From Thelonectria olida (taxonomy: Eukaryota; Ascomycota; Sordariomycetes; Hypocreales; Nectriaceae), in NCBI GenBank assembly GCA_020736575.1, contig JAGPYM010000001.1, positions 2,294,001 to 2,358,000 of the forward strand: a DNA stretch of 64,000 bases, written 5' to 3'. The notes under the pieces were generated by a model. The model searched no databases, had not been told where the DNA came from, and was given only the letters and a program-made list of their open reading frames with translations. Below are positions 43,963-56,698 of this stretch, piece by piece. The position numbers were made by a program, and so were the translations under genes. The stretch's first letter is position 1. Each line of letters starts with the position of its first letter.

Positions 43963-44921
43963 TTAGCCGAACCTCGTTTGTTGAGATCGCAGCGGTAGCT
44001 GGCGATCCAAGGTCTGGAAGGCTTGCGTTCGAGGCGTATAGGGAGCTTGACGGAAGCTCATGGGGGACTTCATGTTCTGCATCTCCCATCTCTGGTTGTC
44101 TTTGGGCTCCGAGTGAGTCTCGCTCTCGTCGTCATCGTCCTCGTCGATTTCATCGTTGATCTTGTTAGGCCACATGCAATACGCGGCAAAGCCAAGGTTA
44201 AGAAGATAGACGATCCTATTCCGTGGTCAGCTTCTGGCGCGCGCAAGAGGCAAAATCAAATGCTCACATCATGTACAGAGAGACGAAGAGAGAGCCTTGG
44301 GCAATCTTGCAGTGCTGGTAACTACCATACGGCTTAGCGATGTCGCAGCCTTTGCGCCACCACCAGGCAACGCGCGCAGGATATCGCTCGTCCACCATAT
44401 CAGGGCCGATGAGACCGTAAACGCTGACAATGTAGACGCAGGACATGCCGACGTTGACAAAGGTGGCCAGGACCGGGAACCAGACTTTCATAATATAGGC
44501 GGTAAGTTTGCTCATCAGCATGAAGAGGGAGAGGACAGAGATGGCAACATTGAAATCAGTAAAGCTGGAGCGGTGTTAGTTAAAGTCAGCTCATCCACGG
44601 CAAAGCAGGAAATGGGATAACTCACGTCCTGGTCCAAACCAGAGCAATATGAGGCAGAGGTCTGTGGTTGGCGTATGCGTAAAGAATGATGGCCGGGTTG
44701 GAATTGAGGCGGTGGTCCCAGCCGATCTGCCACAACTCGCTTCGCCAGAGGTTGGGCTGGGAGATTGCAAAGATAACGAGGGCAGACACGGTGCCGGCGA
44801 GCTCGAAGAGCATGAGCCACCAAGTTGCCCGCCTGGATACTTTGGGCCATTTGCGCCAGACGAGGCGGTAGGTCTGCGGGCCTTTGCGGCTCGGCTTGCG
44901 TTGGAAGGCTGAGAAGGGCAT
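43963..44921 (-). CDS. four-span membrane protein of unknown function
   Basis: Three exons on the minus strand (44921-44626, 44564-44268, 44215-43963) splice in phase through GTGAGT- and GTGAGC-type donors and give 281 residues. A basic N-terminus (KPSRKGPQTYRLVWRKWPK) precedes four hydrophobic segments: ATWWLMLFELAGTVSALVIF, FTDFNVAISVLSLFMLMSK, VWFPVLATFVNVGMSCVYIV, and GSLFVSLYMM joined across intron 2 to IVYLLNLGFAAYCMW. A strongly acidic tail follows (EIDEDDDDESE), then a polar end. The four-span layout recalls MARVEL-type proteins, but I see no decisive motif and give no function. The first loop contains WRSELWQIGWDHR and the third HC/DIAKPYGSYQHC, which may help searches. Confidence 0.75.
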
Positions 44922-47900
44922 ATTGGCGATGTCGTGTGTTGAGGTGGGTGTTGATGTTCGGAGGAGCGCAGTCGTTTCGGTCTCTCTGGTATTATTCGTA
45001 CCTCTCAGAGGTGAATCTCAGTTCGTACTCTTGTCACCGTCGCTATCAAAGCGTCGTCGTGGCAAGAATTTCCCACTTGTGAGACTTTGGTAGTTGTTCA
45101 GTTGCTGACTGCTGGTGAGCAGCTATGGATCAGCATTCACATAGGATCTTCCAGCTATCGATGGGGAGCTTGTCGCGGTGTTGTCGGTCAAGGCCGCAGT
45201 TTTGGTCAGGTTGCCAGTTAGGGAGCGGCAGCTCTCTTTTTTTTTTTCCTTGGCTCTCGCAGTTCGTCTGGAATGAAGAACGAAGACAGAAAAGAGACTC
45301 TCAGGGCCAAGGGGAAGAAAAGGTTGCAGGATTGGGGGCGGCCCTGGCGTTTAAGGGCCATGATGTGGCCGAGCGGAGAGGGGAAGCGCTGAGAGGCATT
45401 CTAGCACCTCTTTGCTGGTCACAACCGCTCACCAAAGCTGTGGCATGATCCATGGCATCGCATGCAGACCATCCCACGACCCAATGAGGTTCCGAGAAGG
45501 TGTGCCGTCACCGGTCTCTAAGCGCCCGGGTGGACATCTCGAAGAGCCCGGGAGGGTGGAGGCACTGCCCGATTGGCCCGAGGAGCTGTCGCCCAACCAC
45601 CGGAGGGGCCAATCAACACTTCAACCAGCCGCTCAGTTGTGTGAAGTGCCATACAGGAGGACAGGGTTCGATTCCATCTGCGATTTGTCTGTCCCACTGT
45701 TGTTATATCTGTCTTGCCTTCGTGGGCGAATTTCCCTTCCAGCTACCAAAGCCTCCGAATTGACGCTGGGTTTTCCTCGTCACACACGTGTGGAGTTGAT
45801 CCGTAGCCGCTGCACTTCGTACATTTTCTCCATCCGGTGAGGCTCGAGGAGAAATCAGGTCAGATCTTGTCCATGAGCGATGAAGGACTACGTACCCAGC
45901 ACGGCGGTGCTGCTTTGCCCGTGTGATTAAACCATTGCCAAACTGTGGTATTCATTCATGCTGCTGACTGCTCGTGCAGCCCCTGAACCAACGACACATC
46001 CAACATGTGCTGGTAGGCAATGAATCGAGGTTGCGAATGATCATACGTAGCAGTATGTGCGGCTTCCATCTCGATGCCACAAAAATGATTGTGGATGAGG
46101 GCATTCTGTCTCCCCGTCCAGGTTGGAAAGAGCGTGGGGGATAGCCTGCTTCCTTGCCAACGCGCCTACCCTACACCTAGCCTTTACTTCAAATTGGCAA
46201 CATTACAAGAGAAGAAAAGTGCCCACTTCATCTTCACCTTCCAATGACAGCTTGTGTTTGAAGATACATTTCATGGCCGAAATCTGCCATCGCCTGCTCA
46301 TTACAACTCCTTTTCAATGTCCCCTACTCGTTAACACACCCGTATGATGTTGTCAGTCTTGTTATATTGACCTACTAGAAATTCTACGTGCGGCAACTCA
46401 AACAAAGACAAGTACGATATGACGGTATCGTACAGAGCGTCGAGGGCCACTGGTGCATTCCAATACCCCCAAGGACCACAAAGCATAGGGACCGATCCTC
46501 AACACTGACCACAATCACCACAGATCAGGAGCCTCGAAAGATGTTTCGCTCCCGGAAGTTCAACTGATGGCCGAGCGGGGCTGAAAAAACCGGCACTCCC
46601 CCCCAAAACAGCGTCTCGATTCTGTCCAGAACAGCCACTGCCCACGCAAGCTTCACACCGCCCCGAATTAATCAGTGACGCTTCCACGAACTCGGGACCG
46701 TTACAGGCTTGGAGGGAAAGCAGATTCCCGATCCGATTCCTCTGTCGTGCCCGGTATCTATCATCCAGGGGCATTGAACGCCGGCAGACGCAAAGCCCCA
46801 TAATTGTAATGTGCCGGCACTGGAACGAGCTGTCCGACTGTGTTCGGGACCTACGTAATCACTCGGCCGACAAATGAGCGGAGTCGACACCCGGACGCCT
46901 CTCAATTTCCTGTGCAATCAAACCGTCGGACCGAACCTCCAAATCTGCGTCAGTCAGTCCTTGGCTTGCGTGCCCAGGCCAAGCGCTAGCGAGGGTCATC
47001 GCGACGCCTCGACGACTGTGGCTGTTGTCGAGGGGGGGGGGGGGTCCAGTGATACGGATTGAAGAGTCTCCTCTGTCTGTCGCCCGAGTCCTGATATTGC
47101 ACCCCGCAAGGCTTATTGGCAACTTGGACCCTCCGCCGCCGAGACCTTATAACCACATTTCCCCATCTTATTCAGGTTGAAAGCTTGGCCTTTCTCCATG
47201 AGCCGAGAAGGAGGCTTCGGATCCTTGAGCCGCCGGCGATTGCTTACTTCTTTATTCCCCATCCTTCCAGACCGAATTCACAGATCATGATGACGGGGGA
47301 ACGGGACCCGCGGAAGAATCCACGAGCGGGACAAAACGAGCTCAAGAGACCGTTCTAGACCACCACGATCGTCATCGGCGTTTCTGGATCAAGTCGACGG
47401 GTTCCACACCGTCCGTTTGAGGCGCGGGAGGATGCTCACGGCCTGTCGGCTGTCCCATTCGCTCTTTGTGCAGGCGCTAGATCGGGAACTTTTTCATTCA
47501 CTCACACGTTTCACAGGGTGGTGGTGGTGCGCCTCGGGTTCCCCTCTCGCAACTGTTGAGCCATCGCATTCTCGCCGCTTTTCAAGTCGGAATTCTGGGT
47601 TCAATGACCCGAATTTCTCTTTCACTCCCACAAGTCCTCCTTTTCGACCGTGCGAGGGGATCAAATGAGGCTTGTAAGGGCCCGTCGTGGCGACTGTTAT
47701 TGCGCATCCGACGGACTTGGAAGAGGACCCTCTTCCCCCAATAAGACGGCCCATCCAAGAAGGGGAACTCGAGAACGCATGGCATGCACAAAACACACAG
47801 GATAGAGCTACGATTGGAGGGAAGACGCCACGCCTTGTGACAAGTACATAGAGTTGGCCATCATAATGCTGCCATGCCTAGGCCATGTGCTGGGCTTGGG

Positions 47901-49100
47901 CCGGCTGCTGGTACTGGGTGCCGGTGTTTACTGATGAGTCCTCTGGGGTTGAAGAAGGTCTGGACCCTGAAAGCCCTCAACAAACGCTTGGCACCATAGA
48001 TACCCAGACAAAGCATGTTGCACCGAATGCTCTGTAAGCATCGATGCCAAGATGTGGTAGCGAGGGGTTCCGCCCCCCGTCTCTGTATCCTTTTGCGTCC
48101 GCCCAGGTGGTGCAGAGGTCTATCAACATTCTAGGCCCTTGACCCCATAGTTCTTAGCAGACGGTGGCCTGATGATCAATCATGGAGCCAGCACGAGCCG
48201 ATGATCGACAAAGAACGGGATTCAAATCAGTAGTTATGACAAGAACGAAAAAAAGCTTGTTGGGACCCGCGCTATGTCGATGTCTCTGGCTGTTTTCCAT
48301 TCGTACTGGAGCTGACATACGGCATCCTGGCCATGCTCGAAGTTTCCAGCCCTAGTCACGAAGAAACCAAAGTCCGACTCTCCGCCCGTCCCATCCGTTC
48401 CCGAGTTCTAAGCCGTTCCAGGGAGGGCCCAGTCTCGCCAACCAAGTTGCTGAACAGCACGAAGGCGACGTGTGTGGAGCACCCAGTGGATTCTGGAGCA
48501 TGTTGGAGTGCCCTGGACCCTGGAACGCCATCGGAGCCTTGAAGTAACCCGCTTGAAGGAGGTCCTAAAGAAGAGAAGTGTCTCAGGCAGCCGGTCTTGG
48601 CACCATGGCCACGATGGTCTTTGGCGAGGTTCTGGATCTTTTTTTTTTGCGGGTGGCTGATCGGAGTCCAGACGGCCCCGACTCCGTCGAGACAAGTTAG
48701 CTCCAGCTGTCATCATGATGCTCACCTTGAATTGTTAAAAAAAGGGCTGATCATTCATTGTTTCCCTTTGCGATAGCGAGACCTATTACTTGAGTTGGGT
48801 TATACGAAGTAATCATCACAAGGGTGGGGACGGGAACAGTCCATGTCTTCGATCCACGAGGTCCTTTTCATCCAAGCTCCATGGAGAAGTTTGCTAGTCA
48901 GTCCTCGACTCTTCGATCACGGTGCCTGTCTTCGATGACCAGGTGCATTGAGATTCTTCGCGCTCGTGCAGCGAAGACGAAAGCGTGTAACCTGACGTGT
49001 TCCCTCTTGCCTCTGGGCTTTCCTTTCAGCCAAAGCAAATGACTAACCAGGAACAATCAACACACGCCACAACGCTTTATGTTTCGAATCACTGACACTA
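44922..49100. other. gene-poor intergenic DNA
   Basis: About 4 kb with only short, unbiased frames on both strands. A run of 13 G is at 47032-47044 and T runs at about 45238 and 48641. The palindromic 9-mer TACGAAGTA occurs at 48803, and a related CACTTCGTAC at 45813. No gene, tRNA or mobile element could be supported. Confidence 0.5.
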
Positions 49101-50184
49101 GTTAACTGCTTTGTCCGAGAAGACTTGTTGCAGAAACTTGGCGAGAAGCACGATGGAAGGAGAATCGTACCTTGCACAGAGTATGAGGGGGTCAGGTTGT
49201 ATGAAGCAACTTGGGCATTGTAAGATGGGATTTTTGTTAACTAGTTTGCGGGTGTATTCTTTCCCCTCGTCCCGTCTGCTTTCCCATCCCGCTTTTAGTA
49301 TGAGTACGAAGACATCCATGTACCTGTCTCTTCCTCTCACCACACTCGTGTTCTCTCTCCTTGGCCGCCTTGTTACTTGTGTCGTCTCGTCTCACAAATT
49401 CTCACCTCTTTTCCCCGACTCTTTCGTCTCGACTCATCCTTGGATCGCCGGCCTTAGTATTCCTTGTCCTTGTCCGTGTCCACTGCCACTACTGTACCGC
49501 TACGTTACTGCTTCCCTCCACAGTCCAATCTCTCGGTCTCTGTCTTCCTGACTGACACGCGCCCTCCCTCTTTCTTCTCCCCCCCATTCTCTTGCTCTCC
49601 ATCGTTTTCATTCCATCTTTCTAGCTCACTTGGACTCGGCATAAACCCTGCCATAAGTTACGAAACGCGCACTTCGATGGCTTCGGTCGGACCCTTGCCC
49701 TGGAACTCTCCCTTCTCGCCTTCTCCGCGACTACGCTTGCGCCTGTGCCGTCTCGTGACATAGAAAAGACCCGTCTCCGAGCGTGCGGCTCTTCCGGCCC
49801 GACACAGCAAGCCCCGGGTTCATCATTTTGCCCTTGGCCTTACAGGACGTTTCACGGATACTATTCGCACGACGACTCAAGTGCCCCCAGTCCCGTCCCT
49901 TCGCTCTCTGGGAGACACCCTTTTCTTCTCTTCTTCACGACTCAACCGAGGCCGCTTGTGCAGGGAACCACGGACTAACTAAGCTGTTGGTGCATTTGTA
50001 CCACCATTTCAACCATCTGCAAAATACTTGCAGGCGTGTTCCACCGAATCAACAAAGCCGTGTGTGGTGCCCACGTTCACAGCCGATAACCCCAGCTGGA
50101 CGTTGACGGACATAGGTACCCTGGCTCGCAGCTCATGTTATCCACACCCGAGACGTTCCTCATCCGACATTAACTTGAGGCACC

Positions 50185-50217
<33 letters not shown>

Positions 50218-50603
50218 GAGATACCTGCCTTGGCTGCGCAGAATTGGAAGGTACCGTACCGACACTGCTCAGAACAGCTCCACCTCTTCCGGACCTGTCT
50301 AGAAGTAGCTGCCACCAACAACCACCACGTCCAGAAGCTCGCCCACCTACGACGAATAATCCCCGACCATATCCATATCTACATTATTCCAACATCCTGT
50401 ACATACATCCCACAACGTACCATACGTCCGCCTACCCCTTACTTACACCGCTGTTGCCACCATCGCCCTCGCACGCCAGCGCCCACACTCACTCGGCCCA
50501 TTCAATCTCCTCCTTGCCACGGCGCATTCCCCAAGCCACCTGGTAGCCTCGAGACTCGCAGTCCCTCCGGGGCTTCGACTCCGGCCCTGCCCCCGGCGCC
50601 TTC
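49101..50603 (+). other. pyrimidine-rich promoter/leader of the histidine kinase gene
   Basis: Plus-strand C/T bias begins near 49260 and grows toward the kinase start, as in fungal long leaders. It includes a C21A10 homopolymer pair (50187-50217). The frame of the kinase is closed upstream of ATG 50604 by no obvious earlier ATG, so this start is preferred. Confidence 0.4.
50187..50217 (+). repeat. C21-A10 homopolymer tract
   Basis: Twenty-one C followed directly by ten A. Length is likely unstable and prone to sequencing error. Confidence 0.9.
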
Positions 50604-53600
50604 ATGCAGCAGCTCCGCAACGACGACCGCTCTGCCTCTAACCCCGATCCTCATGCTCCTGCCTCTACCTCTGCCTCTGCCTCGTTGCCCGTCGATGCAG
50701 CCGATTTGACCGATTCAGACAACCCGCCCCGCCGTCCTCCTGCTGCTCCCGCTCCCGCTCCCACTCCTGCCGTCGCCGCAGCATCCTCGGTCTTTGCCGC
50801 TACCCCAAGTGCCGCCGCCGCAAAGCCTACTCCGCCTACGCCGTCCGCTCTCTCCAGCTTCTTCGCCTTTGAACGCTCACAGAGACAAGCATCAGCATCA
50901 TGGAGCCACGGTTCTAACCGCAACATCTCGGCCTCTCACGTGCCCGCCTCTAATCTCGCGACTGTGTCAGAGGCAACGCCTTCCTCGACGAGCGCCATTC
51001 GTCAATCGAGTCTCTACAGCGCTGCCAGCTCCCGAGGACACACGGTGTCATCTAGTCGAGGTCTCGCGCAGCCTCCAGTGTCGACAAAACGTCCGCCGGC
51101 CAACTTCAGAGGCGAATCTGTCATGCACCCTTCACCGGTCAAAAAGGCTCGCACTGGTACGTCGCCACCTCGAAGAGTGGAGATCCCTTCGACGACTGCT
51201 GGTCTGGCGATATCTGCTAGGGCTCAGTTGGACGGGCCAATCTCACCACTCTTTTTTTCGCACAAGACTTCGAGACAGATCACTCGGCCGACTGCTTTCC
51301 CTACAGCTGATGTGACTTCGTCGATGCTTTCGCGAATGCGGGAAGACCCTTCTGGAGCCGTTACGACCCTCAAGTTGCCCCGGGCTAGTGTGAGTGCGGT
51401 CAGCGCAGCAAGGTCGGAGAGCACTCCTGGAAGCATGTCCTCATCAATGGATGCTTCAGCACAACCATCGAGTCCAGACAGCAGGACATTTCCACCTGGT
51501 CTGCAAATACTCCAAGGCCTTGGGGTGGTGGAGTTTTTGGAACAGGATGAACGACCCACCTTTTTGATCGACCTCGACAACTCAGCTAATGCGAGCCGTG
51601 CTGGCCTTCACATCCTCTATTATAACGCCTCTTTGCGCGCGGCTCACCATGTGTTACAGTCACTGTCGGTGGACCAGGAAGATGCCACATCAAACACAGA
51701 CTTTGGACGCTTCAAGTCATGGATAATGCGACCTCTGAAGAGCCCAGATCCGTCAGACCTGAACCAGTTCTCTCACGTATATGGCGGAATCACTTGGACC
51801 TTTTCGACATTGCGGAAGAGGTTTCGTTTCGTCAGCGGCACTGGCAACTTTCAATCCAGCAGGCGATCTCCATCACCCATTCCTGAGGAGACTGACCTAC
51901 TAGACCAGGAAGGTCGACTCCGGACACCAGAAATTCCAGCCACCCCCGATGCCGAAATCGTCGATGCCCCGGACTATTTCGCTGGAACCGAGTCCTACGA
52001 TGCAAATGCTGCGAATGTTGACATGATGGATCAAAGCGATTCGAGACAGCATCCCGATGCATTTACCAACCAGGTGTTCAACTCACAACCAGAGAAGTCC
52101 ATATTTGATTGGACGAGGATACCTATCACAGACAGTGTTCCTGAGCACATTAGATTCGCCAGGTCGGTAGACTGGACAGCCACTCCATTGGGACCTATCG
52201 AGGAATGGCCTGCCGATCTTAGGGCAATGTCTAACCTTGTCATGGGCAGCCCTCATCCTGCAGCAATGTACTGGGGTCCTCATTTTGTGGCCATTTATAA
52301 CGCGGCGTATGTCGACATGGCGGGACGGAAACACCCACAGCTGATGGGCGCATGCTATCAAGACGCTTGGCCAGAAATATGGGACGAAATCAAACCCGTG
52401 TTCAAGAGTGCTCTGGAGGCTGGCCAAGCCACGATGAAACACGAGAATCAGCTCTTTATTAACCGAAATGCTTTCTTGGAGGAATGCTTCTTTTCATGGT
52501 CGGTTGTTCCCATGGTGGGTGGCGATGGCGAGGTTGTTGGGCTCTACAACCCTGCCTTTGAAAACACGAGGCGGAGAGTCAACGAGAGGCGAATGCTTAT
52601 GCTTCGTGAGATCGGCGAGAGGACGGCAGCGGCAACCAGCGTTCATGGATTCTGGCCACAGGTGCAAAAGGGCTTGGAGTATAACGAGTACGATGTTCCC
52701 TTTGCGCTAATCTACTCCGTCAGGGATGATACAGGCGAGAGTGAGGTGTCCTCCTTGCATTCTGGAAGCCTGGCCCATTCCCCGCAGTTGGTTCTGGACG
52801 GCTCGCTCGGTGCCCCTGAGGGCCATCGTGCGGCTGTATCTAACATCGATCTCCGCCACTCTGAAGAAGGCTTCGCCCCGTTTATGAGACAGTCAATGGC
52901 GGCCGGCGGCGTCCCGATTATTCTCTCCCAAGACGCCGGTACTCTCCCCACACATCTGACCGAGGGACTGCAGTGGAGAGGTTTCGGTGATCCCTCGAGA
53001 ACACTCGTCGTCTTTCCGGTCATCCCGACCACTGGTGGAGAAGCCGTCGTTGGATTCATCGTCATGGGCGTGAACCCTCGAAGACCTTATGACGAAGACT
53101 ACAAGCTTTTCATCCATCTTTTATCTCGACAACTGGCCACCTCCATGGCTTCCGTGGTTCTTTTCGAGGAAGAAATCAAGCGAGGGCAAAGGGCCGCCCG
53201 ACTCGCCGCATTAGATCGACAAGAGCTCTCTATGCAGCTCTACCTCCGGACTCAAGAAGCGGTGGAAAGCGAGTACAGATTTACTCGGATGGCCGAATTT
53301 GCCCCCGTTGGAATGTTCATTGCCAACTACGCCGGGAAAATTAATTACTGTAACGATATGTGGTGGCAGATTTCACGACATTCTCGCGAGGAAGATTCAG
53401 TCGATACTTGGATGGACAGTGTTCGCGACGAAGACCGACCCCGTCTAGAGGCAGAATGGAACCGACTCTTGACGGAAAAGGTGACGATTTGCGTCGAGTA
53501 TCGATTCAAGTGTAGCCAAAGGAACGGGGACAACACCATCGACACCTGGGTCCTCATGAGTGCTTACCCCGAGAAGACGCAGGACGGCAACCTTAAGTTG

Positions 53601-55165
53601 ATTTTCGGTTGTATCACGGATATCTCGTCTCAGAAATGGGCTGAGAAGGTGCAGACTGAGCGTCGCCTGGAGGCTGTGGAGCTTAAACGACAGCAGGAAA
53701 ACTTCATCGACATTACGAGCCATGAGATGCGAAACCCTCTGTCAGCAATTTTGCAGTGCGCTGATCAAATTGCAAACAACATTACTGCGTTTGAGTTGCA
53801 CGATGAGAGGACAGAGGTGGAAAACTTGCTGGAGAATTGTCTTGATGCCGCGAACACGATCAATCTCTGTGCCAGCCACCAGAAGCGAATTGTCGACGAC
53901 ATATTGACACTGTCCAAACTCGACTCGAATCTGCTAGCGGTCGCTCCTGTGGACGAGCAGCCCGAGCGGGTGGTGCAACGGTCATTGAAGATGTTCGAAT
54001 CCGAATTGATTACCCACGACATCGAGTTCGACTTCCGCCTCGACGAGAGCTTCGAGAAACATGGCATCAAGTGGGTGAGGCTTGACCCATCGAGGCTACA
54101 ACAGGTCTTGATCAACCTAATGACGAATGCCATCAAATTCACTCAAGGACGAGAAAAACGAATCATCACCGTCAGCCTCGGCGCATCCAAGGACATCTCC
54201 GAAGTGACCAAGAAAGGACTGCCCTACTTCGACAGGATCAATCACCCGCGAACCGCTGCCACGGACATCAACAATGTGGACGAATGGGGAGAGGGCGAGG
54301 AGATCAATATTCACTGTACTGTCGAGGACACTGGCCCCGGCTTGCTCGAGGAGGAAGTGAGGCTCCTTTTCCAGCGATTCCAGCAGGCGACTCCACGAAC
54401 CCATGTCCAATATGGAGGCTCAGGCCTGGGTCTCTTCATCTCTCGAATTCTGACAGAGATGCAGGGTGGCCAGATTGGTGTCTCGTCTGAGAGGGGTGTA
54501 GGGAGCAAATTCACCTTCTATATCAAAGCTCGCCGCTCTATGAACCCGCCTTCAGAGTGCAAGCGCATTGCTCCGCTCAAGATTCATCGGAAATCTCAGT
54601 CCCCTGCCACCTCTACGAGACCTCAACCTACTCGTCAAGCCTCGCGAGCAACGTCCCAAGATTCTAACCAGCTGTATGACGTGCTCATTGTTGAAGATAA
54701 TATTGTCAACCAAAAGGTTCTACAGCGACAGTTGCGCAACTGCGGAAACAACACATTCGTGGCAAACCATGGCAAGGAGGCTCTGCAGACTCTCCAGCGT
54801 TCTAGGTTCTGGGCTGGTCAGGAGGCTGAGGGTGTGGATATCTCAGTGATCCTAATGGATCTTGAAATGCCAGTCATGGATGGAGTGACATGTGCTCGCA
54901 AGATCCGAGAACTGGAGAGGGAGGGAACGATTATCAAGCACATCCCCATCATCGCGGTAACGGCGTATGCCCGACCAGAACAGATCGAGAACGCCAAAGC
55001 CGCTGGTATTGTAAGTACCGAGTTGTCGCCAACCTTCTGTTGCCACATATCTAACGTGTATAGGATGATGTGATTTCCAAACCGTTCCGCATCCCCGAGT
55101 TGATTCCTAAGATTGAGGAACTCGTCACCAAGTACAACAAACTCTCTATTACCTCCAATTCTTGA
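50604..55165 (+). CDS. hybrid histidine kinase with PAS regions and receiver domain
   Basis: Two-component sensor kinase of the fungal hybrid type, 1502 residues from two exons (50604-55010 and 55064-55165). Residues 1 to about 300 are low complexity (Ala/Pro/Ser). A PAS-like region holds the WTATPLGPIEEWPADLR motif (from 524), common to one fungal class of these kinases. It is followed by a GAF-like stretch to about 860 and a second PAS region (from about 891, RMAEFAPVGMFIANYAGKI). The H-box SHEMRNPLSAIL places the phospho-accepting His at 1040. The N-box (INLMTNAIKFT), G1 (VEDTGPG) and G2 (GGSGLGLFIS) are intact. The receiver begins near 1358 (DVLIVEDNIVNQK), with phospho-Asp1419 (MDLEMPVMDG) and the conserved Lys in VISKPF, encoded by exon 2. 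There are no membrane spans, so it is probably cytosolic. The signal sensed is unknown, and I do not assign a numbered group. Confidence 0.93.
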
Positions 55166-56698
55166 TGGCAGAATCTAAAGCCGCTCATCGTCCATTTTCC
55201 TCCTACAATCCTCCCCCCACGACGTTTTCACCGAATGTATCGCCATTCTCGACGCTCTTGTATTCTCGGTACAAATTTTATATCACGAAAAAAGCTGTTC
55301 TTGCTCGACTTGTTAAAGTATTGCTTAGATGTCTAATCCCGCATTTTTGCTACTTGTTTTCGATTTGGATATCACATGACAGGCATGGATTCAATGATTG
55401 GTATCCAGGCGTTTTGGAAAGAGAGGGCTCGAGTTTTTTCCTTCACGATGTGGAGGAATGAAGGTGAATGAATTCTTGGCCATGCATGAGGGGAGATACG
55501 ATTTTTTTTTTCTGACGGAGCTTGGGGTTTTGGTTGTAACACATTTTGGCTGGGGGAAAACACGAGCGGAGCATCATTGTGATTTGCAACACGTATACGA
55601 CGGAAGAAGCAATTGGCAACCATGCCGATTCACTAATTGACGGCGTTTTGATTTGGCGCTTTGGTTATAATGGGGAGGAGCAAGATGCATGAGGATTGTG
55701 CTCACTAGAAAGAGGGAGCAATCGTGGGTAATAGAAGCCTACGATGGCAATGTAGATATAAAACGTCGTGAGATTATACCTTTCTCTATCTAACTGTGCT
55801 AATGTCGCCGAGATCCATAATGTTTCTCTGCATATGCTGTCTTGACTCCTTCGACATCGACTTGATAGCTAATGTGTCTTGTCCATTCGTGTCCTAGCCC
55901 CTGTTGAAATAGAGCGAAGCTGCTTGAGAGCCCTTGGGTCTTCATCGTCTGCCACTTCTTTGCTGTCCATCTGGGCTTGCTAGCTGGGTTCCTGGCTGAC
56001 CTTGGAATGCCTTTCATGCCTTATCTTAGACTGCTCTCGTAGCCAGAGTACGAGTGCTTAGACCCTCCATTCGAATCACAACTTGTGGAGGTGAAATCTT
56101 GCCAGGCGAGAATACAACAAGATCGATATTGTGGAAGACCTATCTATCTAGTTGTTATTGACTATGTTTCCTTCTGACTTCAAGGCTTCTTCACCCTCTC
56201 TGTTGGTGAGTATTTGCATCGGCACAAAGCCTCATGTGATCTAAGAAATTGAACTTGGATATCTAGTTTCATCTATGTGGGGAAGAGGCTGCCTTGGGTA
56301 CTTAGGAAAACAGCAGAGCACATTTTGTTTATACCACAGAATCACAGCAGAGACACAGATAGTTCAACACGCATTCAGTTGTATTATTAGGTATTAATTA
56401 TCTCCGATCCGGGTATCAGACAAAACCAAAGAACAGCAGAGTGAGCGTACCACTAATTGGTAGCCTGGACGATTTTTTTGTATCATGTTTTGGTGGCCTG
56501 TCCCCAGACCGTTTTCTGATTTTCGTATACGATGTTGCAAAAAGCAAATATGGAAATTGGTATCAGTAAGACAGTCTTTGACAGGGTATCTCGGTATCTT
56601 GTGAAGAAATGCAGGTCCTTCCTTCCTTTCCCAACCCTTTCATGCGTGTGTTGAATTTTTCAGTACTGGTAAGAGAGTCATCAACTGCTACGAGCCAT
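55166..56698. other. intergenic between convergent genes
   Basis: About 1.5 kb between the ends of the kinase (+) and the PH-domain gene (-), mostly AT-leaning 3' flank. A minus-strand frame at 56017-55799 is short and featureless. Nothing else seen. Confidence 0.55.

Noticed and set aside
45660..45680. GGTTCGATTCC resembling a tRNA T arm
   Set aside because: No matching acceptor, D or anticodon stems could be folded around it.
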